54,630 nt of DNA, from positions 1 through 54,630 of the forward strand of contig CALUYW010000016.1 of the NCBI GenBank assembly GCA_944325105.1, in the 5' to 3' direction. The notes beneath the pieces were generated by a model. It had not been told where the DNA came from, searched no databases, and was given only the letters and a program-made list of their open reading frames with translations. Below are positions 7,655 to 15,121 of this stretch, one piece after another; the stretch's first letter is position 1; each line of letters starts with the position of its first letter. The stretch is from Candidatus Gastranaerophilales bacterium. Lineage in GTDB: Bacteria; Cyanobacteriota; Vampirovibrionia; Gastranaerophilales; Gastranaerophilaceae. The position numbers were made by a program, and so were the translations under genes.

Positions 7655-8958
7655 GATTCTTCCTGAATTTCACTTATGGTAAGTGCGTTTGATATGCTGA
7701 TGCCGTCTTTTTGGGCGGGTGAGTTTGTGACTTTACCGTTTACATAAATCACGCTTGAGCCTCCTCCGTCAAAGTTCATTGCATATTTGCAGCCAAGACC
7801 TTTCATAATATAGGCAAGTTCTGTTAAGGTTACCCCGACTGAGCTTTCTTCTCTGCCGTCAACAGTTAGAATAATAAGCTTGTTGTCTTCACTGTAGCCG
7901 ATAGCAGAGCGGGGGTTTCTGCCTGTAATTGAGCCGAATTTTTGAGCGGTGACATCAACAAAGATTTCCCCGTCTTTTACAAGGTATGGGCCTGCACCTA
8001 TTATGTGATTTGCATCTTTAAATGTTTCAGGGAGCTTAATTTCATAAGAGATATTTCTTCCTTTTGCAAAATCATCAAGGATTTTAGCAGGAGCACTTAT
8101 TACAAAACCATCCTCAGGAATTGCTATTTGATTTGCGCTCATTGCAATTATTCTGCCGTCTCTAACTGCTGCAACTTTTCCGTATTTTGGCGCCATAGGT
8201 GACATTTTGCCCCAGTGGGGGGTGTAGATAATAGTGTAAGTGCTAAGCATTCTGGGTTGGTTAATGTTATCTGCTTTTATGTTCAATCTGTTAGATTTTA
8301 TGGTGATATCCATTGTGACTTTGTCCATAACAAAACGGGTTTCGTTGTTGTCTTCTATAATTCCTATGCCTACTCTGTTGTAAATAGGGCCTGTTAAAAT
8401 TTCGTTATTTATCATTAAAGCACCAAGAGGTACGCCTGTTTGAGGTTTAAAGTATCCGGCGTTGATTGCTACTATCGAATTATTTTTTTGTGCTATTGTT
8501 CTTATTTGCGCTCTGGCATTGAGCTTTGTACTTGCGGTTTGCGGTTTTATGCTCAAGGCGTGGTTTGCACTGCGATCAATTTCAACGATGTTTAGTTTGA
8601 TGGGTTTTGAGTTTATATAGCGTGTCATTTTTATATGTGCAACGCCTTTTGCAGGATAGCTGAGCGATTGTATGGGGTATTTTTTATTTATTCTTTCAAC
8701 AAATTTATGTTGGTTAATTGCCTCCTGTTGCAAGGGTGAAACGTAGGCAAGTTGCTCTTGACCTTGATTTTTTTCAATAAAAATCGGGTGGCTTGAGCTT
8801 AGAGCTTTTGAGCAGACACCCGATGTTACAGTTATGCATAGTGTTACTATTGTGGCCAAAATTATGTTATAAACGGAGTTTGGCGGGACTTTTTCTTTTA
8901 ACTGCCTTATATGTCCCGACGAACAGGAAATTTGTCCGGTGATTTCTGCCGTACTCAT
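7645..8958 (-). CDS. Phosphodiester glycosidase family (NAGPA/DUF2233) membrane-anchored protein
   Basis: A 437-residue protein. A hydrophobic segment at about residues 30-48 (IILATIVTLCITVTSG) after a 28-residue N-tail makes a signal anchor. The C-terminal 270 residues carry the NAGPA-family pattern: VAINAGYF, GALMINNEILTGP, RNPRSAIGY, and the hallmark MNFDGGGSSVIYVNG. Family members act on sugar-phosphodiester or exopolysaccharide substrates outside the membrane; the substrate here is unknown. The start at 8958 follows GGAGC. A promoter-like TTGCGG-N17-TACAAT lies upstream. Confidence 0.88.
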   Translation of the reverse strand: MSTAEITGQISCSSGHIRQLKEKVPPNSVYNIILATIVTLCITVTSGVCSKALSSSHPIFIEKNQGQEQLAYVSPLQQEAINQHKFVERINKKYPIQSLSYPAKGVAHIKMTRYINSKPIKLNIVEIDRSANHALSIKPQTASTKLNARAQIRTIAQKNNSIVAINAGYFKPQTGVPLGALMINNEILTGPIYNRVGIGIIEDNNETRFVMDKVTMDITIKSNRLNIKADNINQPRMLSTYTIIYTPHWGKMSPMAPKYGKVAAVRDGRIIAMSANQIAIPEDGFVISAPAKILDDFAKGRNISYEIKLPETFKDANHIIGAGPYLVKDGEIFVDVTAQKFGSITGRNPRSAIGYSEDNKLIILTVDGREESSVGVTLTELAYIMKGLGCKYAMNFDGGGSSVIYVNGKVTNSPAQKDGISISNALTISEIQEESQT

Positions 8959-8995
8959 TTAATGCTCCGTCTTTGTACTTTTCTTATCTACTACT

Positions 8996-9024
8996 ATTGT
9001 AACACGAATTTACAAAACCCGCAA
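8996..9024 (-). promoter_or_regulatory. Putative promoter of glycosidase gene
   Basis: On the minus strand TTGCGG (9024-9019) and TACAAT (9001-8996) are separated by 17 bp, placing transcription start about 30 bp before the ATG at 8958. The rest of the intergenic region to pilT (to 9244) is AT-rich, with one isolated TTGACA at 9045-9050 that lacks a well-spaced -10. Confidence 0.4.
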
Positions 9025-9244
9025 GCCCTTTATTTATAGTACTTTTGACACTTTATAGTGGTATTATGTTTTTACGAATTGCAAACCCTTGCTTTGCCTA
9101 AGTTGTCATTAAGTGTATTTTTTGTACAAAAAATAAAATTTTTTTCTGCCTCATATTACTTGTTTTGGTGTATTTGCCCGCTCATTTTCTTTACATTTTA
9201 TATTCATATGTGTAATATTGTTAATTATATGTCGGAGATAAAAG

Positions 9245-10354
9245 ATGCTGATTGAAGAGATACTTGAGCTTACTGTAGCTAAAAGAGCAAGCGATTTACA
9301 TATATCTGCCGAGTTGCCGCCTATTCTGCGTATAGACGGGGAGTTGGTCAGAACAAATTTACCTGTGCTAACGGGCGAAGATGTTGAAACAATTGTTTTT
9401 CCTATTTTGACAAACGAACAAAGACGTCACTTGGAGCAAAATTGGGAATTGGATTTTGGTTATGGTCTGCACGGTGTTGGTCGTTTCAGGGTGAATGTAT
9501 ATAGAGACAAAGGTAATTATGCTGCAGCATTTCGTACCATTAACTCGGAACCTCCAAGCTGCGATGAACTTGGTTTGCCTGATATTGTTAAACAAATTGC
9601 ACAAAAGCCAAGAGGTTTGATACTCGTAACTGGCCCTACGGGTTCAGGTAAATCTACAACGCTTGCTGCTATGGTTGATTACATTAATACTAACAGAACG
9701 GAGCATATTTTAACTATAGAAGACCCTATAGAGTATATTCATCCGTCTAAAAAAAGTATAGTTCATCAAAGGGAGCTAGGGCAGGATACCCGCTCAACGG
9801 CAAATGCTCTTCGCTCTGCACTTCGTGAGGACCCCGATGTAATTTTGGTCGGCGAGATGAGAGACTTAGAGACAATAGCGCTTGCGCTAACTGCTGCTGA
9901 AACCGGTCACCTTGTTATGGGTACATTGCACACCGCATCTGCTTCTCAGACAATTGACCGTATTATAGATGTATTTCCCCAAGGCCAACAACAACAAATA
10001 CGTTTGCAGCTCTCAAACAGTTTGGTCGCCGTATTTTCTCAAACCCTTTTGCAAAAATTGTCCCCTGACGGTGTGACAAAGAAAGGCAGGGTTATGGCGC
10101 AAGAAATAATGATAGTTAATAACGCCATAGCAAACCTTATAAGGGAGCAAAAATCGGCGCAAATATATTCTGCAATCCAAACGGGTGCCGGAGTTGGTAT
10201 GCAAACTTTAGAGATGGCACTTAGGGACCTTTGCAGGCAAGGATTGGTTACAAGGGAAGACGCTATTGCAAAAGCCCAGCATATAGAAGAGTTAAAGAGA
10301 ATGTTGAGCTCTATGCCTAATCCTATGCAAAGTGCAAGAGCAGGATTAAATTAG
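9245..10354 (+). CDS. pilT: Type IV pilus retraction ATPase PilT
   Basis: A 369-residue protein matching PilT in length and order. An N-terminal PAS-like domain (ASDLHISAELPPILRIDGEL) is followed by Walker A VTGPTGSGKSTT (about residues 128-139) and the Asp box in IEDPIEYIH. Walker B is in DPDVILVGEMRDLETI and the His box is in AAETGHLVMGTLHT. PilT hexamers depolymerise pilin for twitching motility and DNA uptake. GGAGAT precedes the ATG. It stands alone and does not sit with pilB or pilC. The prepilin at the left edge of the window is a possible partner. Confidence 0.97.
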   Translation: MLIEEILELTVAKRASDLHISAELPPILRIDGELVRTNLPVLTGEDVETIVFPILTNEQRRHLEQNWELDFGYGLHGVGRFRVNVYRDKGNYAAAFRTINSEPPSCDELGLPDIVKQIAQKPRGLILVTGPTGSGKSTTLAAMVDYINTNRTEHILTIEDPIEYIHPSKKSIVHQRELGQDTRSTANALRSALREDPDVILVGEMRDLETIALALTAAETGHLVMGTLHTASASQTIDRIIDVFPQGQQQQIRLQLSNSLVAVFSQTLLQKLSPDGVTKKGRVMAQEIMIVNNAIANLIREQKSAQIYSAIQTGAGVGMQTLEMALRDLCRQGLVTREDAIAKAQHIEELKRMLSSMPNPMQSARAGLN

Positions 10355-10388
10355 GCAGAGTTTTTTGTTAAGTATTTTAAAAAAATAT

Positions 10389-10416
10389 TTGCATGAAAAC
10401 ATGTTCTTGTTAGAAT
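10389..10416 (+). promoter_or_regulatory. Putative promoter of rpmG-tRNA-secE-nusG-rplKA unit
   Basis: TTGCAT (10389-10394), 16 bp, then TAGAAT (10411-10416) predicts a start near 10423 and a roughly 90-nt leader before rpmG. That leader contains the perfect hairpin at 10442-10472. Confidence 0.5.
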
Positions 10417-10441
10417 AATCTTATAAAGTTAATAAAATTAC

Positions 10442-10472
10442 TAATAGAATGTCCCAATCGGACATTCTATTA
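10442..10472 (+). promoter_or_regulatory. Perfect 13-bp inverted repeat in rpmG leader
   Basis: TAATAGAATGTCC (10442-10454) and GGACATTCTATTA (10460-10472) are exact inverted copies around a 5-nt loop. No T-run follows, so it is not an intrinsic terminator. It lies between the predicted start and the rpmG ribosome site. It could be an mRNA hairpin (processing, stability or autoregulation) or a dimeric operator. Confidence 0.6.
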
Positions 10473-10511
10473 ATTAGAAGATATATTACACCCCTACACA
10501 AAGGAGAAGAA

Positions 10512-10679
10512 ATGGGTATAAAAGGCAAAAACGACAAGATGGTTGTACTGGCATGCGAAGAATGCAAGGAAAGAAACTATACAACTACAAAAAACAAAAA
10601 AACTCTTAAAGAAAGAATGGAGCTTAGCAAATACTGTCCAAGATGCCAAAGACACACAACTCATAAAGAGACAAAATAG
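10512..10679 (+). CDS. rpmG: 50S ribosomal protein L33
   Basis: I place the start at the ATG 10512, preceded by AAGGAGAAGAA; a longer frame from 10449 overlaps the leader hairpin and is not needed. The 55-residue product has the L33 pattern with two CxxC pairs (CEEC near residue 15, CPRC near residue 43), so it is the zinc-binding form. The basic central part ([15 protein letters not shown]) contacts 23S rRNA in homologues. L33 next to tRNA-Trp, secE and nusG is a widely conserved order. Confidence 0.95.
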   Translation: MGIKGKNDKMVVLACEECKERNYTTTKNKKTLKERMELSKYCPRCQRHTTHKETK

Positions 10680-10688
10680 TTACAGTTG

Positions 10689-10783
10689 TAGTTTAGGTTC
10701 AGTTGCGAGTGGACCGTCGGGTCCGCGATAGTTCAAAATTTGTTCTACCAACTGAACGGGTTGACAAGTTAATAGTTTAGGTT
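10689..10783 (+). repeat. Structured repeats in the tRNA-Trp leader
   Basis: TAGTTTAGGTT occurs at 10689-10699 and again at 10773-10783, immediately before the mature tRNA. GTTCTACCAACTGAAC (10742-10757) is the exact reverse complement of the tRNA-Trp D arm at 10793-10808. Its last nine bases also pair with GTTCAGTTG at 10697-10705. A small GGACC/GGTCC hairpin sits at 10711-10724. The two long pairings exclude each other. Confidence 0.6.
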
Positions 10784-10856
10784 GCGTCCTTAGTTCAGTT
10801 GGTAGAACGTCGGTCTCCAAAACCGGATGTCGAGGGTTCGAGTCCTTCAGGGCGCG
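10784..10856 (+). tRNA. trnW: tRNA-Trp (anticodon CCA)
   Basis: A 73-nt cloverleaf: acceptor stem GCGTCCT (10784-10790) with AGGGCGC (10849-10855), discriminator G at 10856, and D arm with GTTCAGTTGGTAGAAC. The anticodon loop is CTCCAAA, giving CCA at 10817-10819. The T arm has GGTTCGAGTCC. The 3' CCA is not encoded. It lies between rpmG and secE, probably processed from the shared transcript. Confidence 0.96.
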
Positions 10857-10917
10857 ATTTTAAGAATTAACACATTATCGCGAGTAAAATATCCATATTA
10901 AAAATAAGGCAAATATA

Positions 10918-11151
10918 ATGGCGAATATACCACAGAAAAAACAAACATCAGAAAGCAATGCTTCCTTTAAAGAAAGCTTCATAACTTACTTTAAAGGAGT
11001 TAAGGCTGAATGGGGAAAAATCTCCTGGCCTCAAAAAAATCAAATAATATTTGAGACAGGCGTGGTTCTGTTTGTCGTAATTGCTTTTACAATAATTGTA
11101 TATCTTATGGATATTATATTTAAAGGTATATTGGGGCTTCTGCCGCATTAA
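10918..11151 (+). CDS. secE: Preprotein translocase subunit SecE
   Basis: A 77-residue single-span SecE. The conserved amphipathic helix is FKGVKAEWGKISWPQKNQII (residues about 24-43). One membrane segment follows (about 47-70, VVLFVVIAFTIIVYLMDIIF). SecE clamps SecY in the translocon; the secY gene is at 37236. The position before nusG is the canonical order. Confidence 0.96.
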   Translation: MANIPQKKQTSESNASFKESFITYFKGVKAEWGKISWPQKNQIIFETGVVLFVVIAFTIIVYLMDIIFKGILGLLPH

Positions 11152-11181
11152 TAAGTAAAACTAATCAATGTAAGGTAAATC

Positions 11182-11814
11182 ATGGATAAAAAAGAAGAAA
11201 AAAATCTGGAACAAATGGAAGAGCAAACAGAAGCTCTTGACTTTGAGGCTGAAGAAATGAAAGATACTTCAGCAAAAGTTGATAAAGCTCCTAAAAAACG
11301 CTGGTACGTTGTTCATACATACTCAGGACATGAAAATAAGGTAAAAGTTAACCTTGAAAAGCGTATCGAGTATATGAATATGTCGGAGAAAATCTTCCGT
11401 GTAGAAGTACCTCAAAAGACTATTACACAAGTTAAGGGTGGCAAAAAAACCGAAAAAGAGGAAAAAATATTCCCGGGTTATGTTTTGGTTGAAATGATAA
11501 TGGATGATGACTCTTGGTATGTTGTTCGCCATACGGCAGGCGTTACAAAATTTGTAGGCTCATCCAAAAAACCAATTCCTGCTAAAGACTCGGAAATCAA
11601 GAAAATTATTCACCGCGGTCAAACTCAAACACCCAAAATTGAGCTTGATGTTAAAGTCGGTGACAAAGTCAGAATCGTTTCAGGCCCGTTTGCCGAATTT
11701 ATCGGAGACATTACAGAAGTTTATCCCGACAAATCAAAACTTCGTGCAAATGTTTCAATATTCGGTCGTGAAACGCCTGTTGAACTTGAATACAAACAAA
11801 TTCAAAAAGTATAA
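11182..11814 (+). CDS. nusG: Transcription termination/antitermination protein NusG
   Basis: A 210-residue protein. An acidic N-terminal extension of about 35 residues precedes the NGN domain, which begins at [17 protein letters not shown] and contains FPGYVLVEM and [12 protein letters not shown]. The C-terminal KOW domain is [19 protein letters not shown]. NusG binds RNA polymerase and couples it to the ribosome or Rho. It is 30 nt after secE and 59 nt before rplK. Confidence 0.97.
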   Translation: MDKKEEKNLEQMEEQTEALDFEAEEMKDTSAKVDKAPKKRWYVVHTYSGHENKVKVNLEKRIEYMNMSEKIFRVEVPQKTITQVKGGKKTEKEEKIFPGYVLVEMIMDDDSWYVVRHTAGVTKFVGSSKKPIPAKDSEIKKIIHRGQTQTPKIELDVKVGDKVRIVSGPFAEFIGDITEVYPDKSKLRANVSIFGRETPVELEYKQIQKV

Positions 11815-11828
11815 TAACAAATGTGGAA

Positions 11829-11848
11829 GAGCAGCATAAAAGCTGTTC
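11829..11848 (+). promoter_or_regulatory. Hairpin before rplK, one of a matched pair
   Basis: GAGCAGC (11829-11835) pairs with GCTGTTC (11842-11848) over a 6-nt A-rich loop. It is followed by CGCTATTACCACGAAAGGAG and the rplK start. The same arrangement recurs before rplA at 12321, differing only in stem sequence and two bases of the trailing motif. Confidence 0.5.
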
Positions 11849-11873
11849 GCTATTACCACGAAAGGAGAAAATA

Positions 11874-12311
11874 ATGGCACCAAAATCAAACAAAAAAGTT
11901 ACCGGAAAAATTAAACTTCAAATTGAAGCCGGCAAAGCTAATCCTTCACCTCCGGTTGGTCCTGCATTGGGTCAAAAAGGTGTAAACATCATGGATTTCT
12001 GCAAACAGTTTAATGAAAAAACTGCTTCTCAGGCAGGTTTCATTATCCCTGTAGTTATCGATGTTTATGAAGACAGAAGCTTCAGCTTTGTTACAAAATC
12101 ACCACCGGCTGCAGTGTTAATTAAGAAAGCTCTTAATCTTCCTAAGGGTTCTTCTGTACCAAACAAAACAAAAGTTGGTCAAATTACACGTGCTCAACTT
12201 GAAGAAATAGCAAAAACAAAAATGGAAGACTTAAACGCTACTACTCTTGAAGCAGCAGTTAAGATGATTGAAGGTACAGCTCGCGCAATGGGTGTTACTA
12301 TTGCTGAGTAA
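11874..12311 (+). CDS. rplK: 50S ribosomal protein L11
   Basis: I start at ATG 11874 ([20 protein letters not shown]), 6 nt after AAAGGAG; the upstream in-frame extension to 11823 covers the hairpin and is not coding. The 145 residues have [20 protein letters not shown] (N-terminal domain) and the RNA-binding C-terminal domain ending [10 protein letters not shown]11 binds the GTPase-associated centre of 23S rRNA. rplK-rplA order is canonical. Confidence 0.97.
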   Translation: MAPKSNKKVTGKIKLQIEAGKANPSPPVGPALGQKGVNIMDFCKQFNEKTASQAGFIIPVVIDVYEDRSFSFVTKSPPAAVLIKKALNLPKGSSVPNKTKVGQITRAQLEEIAKTKMEDLNATTLEAAVKMIEGTARAMGVTIAE

Positions 12312-12320
12312 ATGATGGGA

Positions 12321-12336
12321 GGCAGAAAAAACTGCC
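12321..12336 (+). promoter_or_regulatory. Hairpin before rplA, second of a matched pair
   Basis: GGCAG (12321-12325) pairs with CTGCC (12332-12336) over six A residues, then CGCTAAAACCACGAAAGGAG leads into rplA. It is the counterpart of 11829-11848. The different stem sequence with the same shape and trailing motif suggests selection on structure. Confidence 0.5.
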
Positions 12337-12360
12337 GCTAAAACCACGAAAGGAGAAAAA

Positions 12361-13086
12361 ATGGCAAAATTAACTAAGAAAAAACAAAAAATAAAAGAAA
12401 TGCTCGAAGGTTTCAATCAACCGGCAACAGCTAAGGATGCTATTGAAATGCTTCAAAAAATCTCTAAAGAAGTTTCTAAGTTTGATGAAACAGTAGAAGC
12501 TCACATGAGATTAGGTATTGATGTTAAACACGCTGACCAGCAAATTCGCTCTACCACAGTACTTCCTGCAGGTCTTGGTAAAGAAGTTAGAGTTTGTGTT
12601 ATAGCAAAAGCTGATAAAGCAGCTGCTGCAAAAGAAGCTGGAGCAGATGAAGCAGGTGCTGAAGAAATTATCGAAAAAATTGCAAACGGCTGGTTTGAAT
12701 TCGATACTTTGATTGCAACACCTGATATGATGGCTCCCTTGGGTAAATTAGGTCGTGTTTTAGGTCCTAAAGGTTTAATGCCTAACCCTAAAACAGGTAC
12801 CGTTACACCTGATGTAGCTAAAGCTGTTAAAGATGCTAAAGCAGGTAAAGTAGAGTTCCGTGCCGACAAACAAGGTATGATTCACGTACCCATCGGCAAA
12901 GTTAAATTTTCAACAGAAGATTTGATGAAAAACTTCTCAACTTTAACTGACGCTATTGTTAAAGCAAAACCGTCTGCAGCAAAAGGTACATACATTAAAT
13001 CAATGTATCTTACAACTACAATGGGCCCTTCAATCAAACTTGAACCCAAAGATGTTGTTTCAGAAATAAAAGAACATGTCAGCTAA
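12361..13086 (+). CDS. rplA: 50S ribosomal protein L1
   Basis: A 241-residue L1 with the domain II signature ([19 protein letters not shown]) and [16 protein letters not shown]1 forms the mobile stalk at the E site and in many bacteria represses its own operon by binding mRNA. The hairpins before rplK and rplA are candidates for such control but have not been matched to the L1 site. Its last 11 nt overlap the start of a membrane-protein gene. rplJ and rplL, the usual next genes, are absent. Confidence 0.97.
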   Translation: MAKLTKKKQKIKEMLEGFNQPATAKDAIEMLQKISKEVSKFDETVEAHMRLGIDVKHADQQIRSTTVLPAGLGKEVRVCVIAKADKAAAAKEAGADEAGAEEIIEKIANGWFEFDTLIATPDMMAPLGKLGRVLGPKGLMPNPKTGTVTPDVAKAVKDAKAGKVEFRADKQGMIHVPIGKVKFSTEDLMKNFSTLTDAIVKAKPSAAKGTYIKSMYLTTTMGPSIKLEPKDVVSEIKEHVS

Positions 13087-13570
13087 TTTTATTGAAAAAA
13101 TCAAAGACAGCACGGCGGGGAGACTTATCCTCTCCGTGCTTTCAAATATTTTTAACTATATACACCAAGAGGCGTTTTTTGGAATTTTAAAAAGAGTGGA
13201 TAGAAAGTTTATGAAGTTCCTCTTTGTCGGCGCACTGAACACTGCCTTTGGCTACAGTGTGTATGCGCTTTTTGTTACACTTCATGCCTCTCATAATGTG
13301 GCGCTTACAATTCAGTACATCTTAGGTGTATTTTGGAATTTTAAAACAACGGGAACAATTGTATTTAAAAACCATGACAATAGTCTTATTCTAAGGTTTT
13401 TTCTCTCTTATGTTTTTACTTATTCAATAAACCTTGTTTGTCTGAATATTCTTGTGCGCTTAGGAATAGGCAAGTATTTATCTCAGGCAATTATGGTTTT
13501 ACCGATTGCAATTTTATCGTTTTTAATTTTTAAGACTTTTGTTTTTAGGACAAAACCTCAAGGAGAGTAA
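13076..13570 (+). CDS. GtrA-like integral membrane protein
   Basis: A 164-residue protein with about four hydrophobic spans from residue 45 to 158 ([68 protein letters not shown]). It has the GtrA family start, [16 protein letters not shown], and end, [10 protein letters not shown]. GtrA proteins are thought to help move lipid-linked sugars across the inner membrane in surface glycan modification. It overlaps rplA by 11 nt, with no separate promoter. It lies just upstream of a fucosyltransferase, a sensible partner. Confidence 0.85.
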   Translation: MSANFIEKIKDSTAGRLILSVLSNIFNYIHQEAFFGILKRVDRKFMKFLFVGALNTAFGYSVYALFVTLHASHNVALTIQYILGVFWNFKTTGTIVFKNHDNSLILRFFLSYVFTYSINLVCLNILVRLGIGKYLSQAIMVLPIAILSFLIFKTFVFRTKPQGE

Positions 13571-13571
13571 T

Positions 13572-14438
13572 ATGCTAATAATGAGATATAATGGCGGTTT
13601 GGGCAACCAAATGTTTCAATATGCCGCAGTTTTAACTCTTGCGGATAAACTGGGTGTCGATTTTGCTTTTGATATGGACTTTTTTAACAAAAGATACTGC
13701 CGCCCTTGGGGTTTAGGGATTTTTAATGTAGAAAATAAAGAGGTCAATGGCTTAAAATACAAAACCCTTTGGGCTTTAAGAAAATATTTAGGAAAAAAGT
13801 TCTTTGACTTAAATGTTTATGCCGAAAAAGATTTTAACTTTGAGCAAAGATTTGAAGAGATTAAGGACAATACCTATATTTACGGCTTTTTTCAAAGTCA
13901 CAGGTATATAAATCAAGATTTAGCAAGAAAGCACTTTAGCTTTAAAGTTGAACCGGATAAAGAAAATGCTTTAATTTTAGAAGATATAAAAAACTCTGAT
14001 TCAATCTCGCTTCACATAAGACGAGGCGATTATGTTCAAAAGAAGCGCTACGCAAGTATTTACAACCACTTAGATATGAAATATTACAACTTTGCCATGG
14101 AAATAATTGCAAATAAGGTGCAAAACCCTGTGGTGTATGTTTTTTCTGATGATATAAACTGGGCAAAAGAAAACTTGAGCTTTAAAGATTGCCCAATTTG
14201 CCTTAAGAAAAACGCAAGGTTTGAATTTGTTTCACACAACACCGGCGAAAAGTCTTATGAAGATTTAAGACTGATGTCAAACTGTAAGCACAATATAATA
14301 GCAAACTCCAGCTTTTCTTGGTGGGGTGCTTATCTTAACAATAATCCTCAAAAAATTGTTGTTGCACCAAAAAAATGGTTTCAAAAGATTGAAAACAACC
14401 CCTCTGACTTGTATCCTGAGGATTGGACAGTTATTTAA
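13572..14438 (+). CDS. GT11 family alpha-1,2-fucosyltransferase-like glycosyltransferase
   Basis: I start at ATG 13572 (MLIMRYNGGLGNQMFQYA), 4 nt after AGGAGAG; the frame extends upstream only within the previous gene. The 288 residues show the GT11 motifs GGLGNQMFQYA (residues 8-18), YIYGFFQSHRYI, SLHIRRGDYV (GDP-fucose site) and NSSFSWWGAYL near the C-terminus. The family moves fucose from GDP-fucose to galactose in O-antigen or blood-group-like glycans. The acceptor is unknown. It is co-directional with rplA and the GtrA-like gene. The stop overlaps the convergent lipoprotein gene in TTAA at 14435-14438. Confidence 0.93.
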   Translation: MLIMRYNGGLGNQMFQYAAVLTLADKLGVDFAFDMDFFNKRYCRPWGLGIFNVENKEVNGLKYKTLWALRKYLGKKFFDLNVYAEKDFNFEQRFEEIKDNTYIYGFFQSHRYINQDLARKHFSFKVEPDKENALILEDIKNSDSISLHIRRGDYVQKKRYASIYNHLDMKYYNFAMEIIANKVQNPVVYVFSDDINWAKENLSFKDCPICLKKNARFEFVSHNTGEKSYEDLRLMSNCKHNIIANSSFSWWGAYLNNNPQKIVVAPKKWFQKIENNPSDLYPEDWTVI

Positions 14439-15070
14439 AATCTTACAGATTTAAGATAATTTGTACTTATTTGCTGGTTATATTTTTTGCAATCACGCAT
14501 TGAAAGCACTACTTTTACTGTCTGCTGTGCGGGTTTATCTTTTTTTGCTTTGCTTACATTGGCGCTTGTGTATGCGCCCAGCATACCTTCAACGGTTTTA
14601 AAGGGTACATTTTTTACATCGGCTTTAAAGTTTACATAGGGTATATTTTTACCTTTGGCATGAATTGTTCCTCTGCCTGTTATTTCAAGATTTTCAAGCG
14701 TTATAAGAGAATCTTTAAATATCTTTAGCGTATCATCAATTTTTGTATCGATAGCCTTTGTTGAAAAGTCGTTCGGGCTTACAAGCTCTTTGTCTTTCAG
14801 GTCAAGAATGGTTATTTTTTGTCCTGTTGGGAGATATTCGGAGTTAAATTTTCTATACCCTGCAATATTTAGTGAGCGAGTTAGCCTGTAGTCGCTTGAA
14901 ACCTGAGAAAAATCGCCAAAATCTTTTGACTGCTCAAGCAGCTCTTCTCTTGGCGGGCAGGTAAATTCGTTATATTTTGTAACTACAAAATCGCACCCTC
15001 CAAAGAAGAAAAAAGCTATCAAAAGTGCGATAAATATTATTTTTCTAATCAGGCTTTTTAGACAACCCAT
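14435..15070 (-). CDS. Putative lipoprotein of unknown function
   Basis: A 211-residue protein whose N-terminus (MGCLKSLIRKIIFIALLIAFFFFGGCD) is a basic, strongly hydrophobic signal ending FGGC, a near-lipobox with Cys26 as the probable lipidated residue. The mature part has a LEITGRGTIHAKGKNIPYVNFKADV segment, beta-rich in appearance, resembling proteins that bind lipid or pack as a lipocalin-like sheet, but no family is recognised. TTGGAGC precedes the ATG. It is divergent from mutS with a 51-bp AT-rich gap. Confidence 0.72.
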   Translation of the reverse strand: MGCLKSLIRKIIFIALLIAFFFFGGCDFVVTKYNEFTCPPREELLEQSKDFGDFSQVSSDYRLTRSLNIAGYRKFNSEYLPTGQKITILDLKDKELVSPNDFSTKAIDTKIDDTLKIFKDSLITLENLEITGRGTIHAKGKNIPYVNFKADVKNVPFKTVEGMLGAYTSANVSKAKKDKPAQQTVKVVLSMRDCKKYNQQISTNYLKSVRF

Positions 15071-15121
15071 ATTTTTGCTCCAACAGTTTAATTTTTTACA
15101 ATTTTATTTTATCATACAAAA

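Noticed and set aside
9058-9255. 65-residue Phe/Tyr-rich plus-strand frame before pilT
   Set aside because: No ribosome site, composition typical of AT-rich intergenic DNA, and it overlaps the pilT start.
10680-10783. A possible second tRNA before tRNA-Trp
   Set aside because: The GTTCAAAAT stretch resembles a T loop but has no pairing T stem or acceptor stem in either strand. I treat it as leader structure instead.
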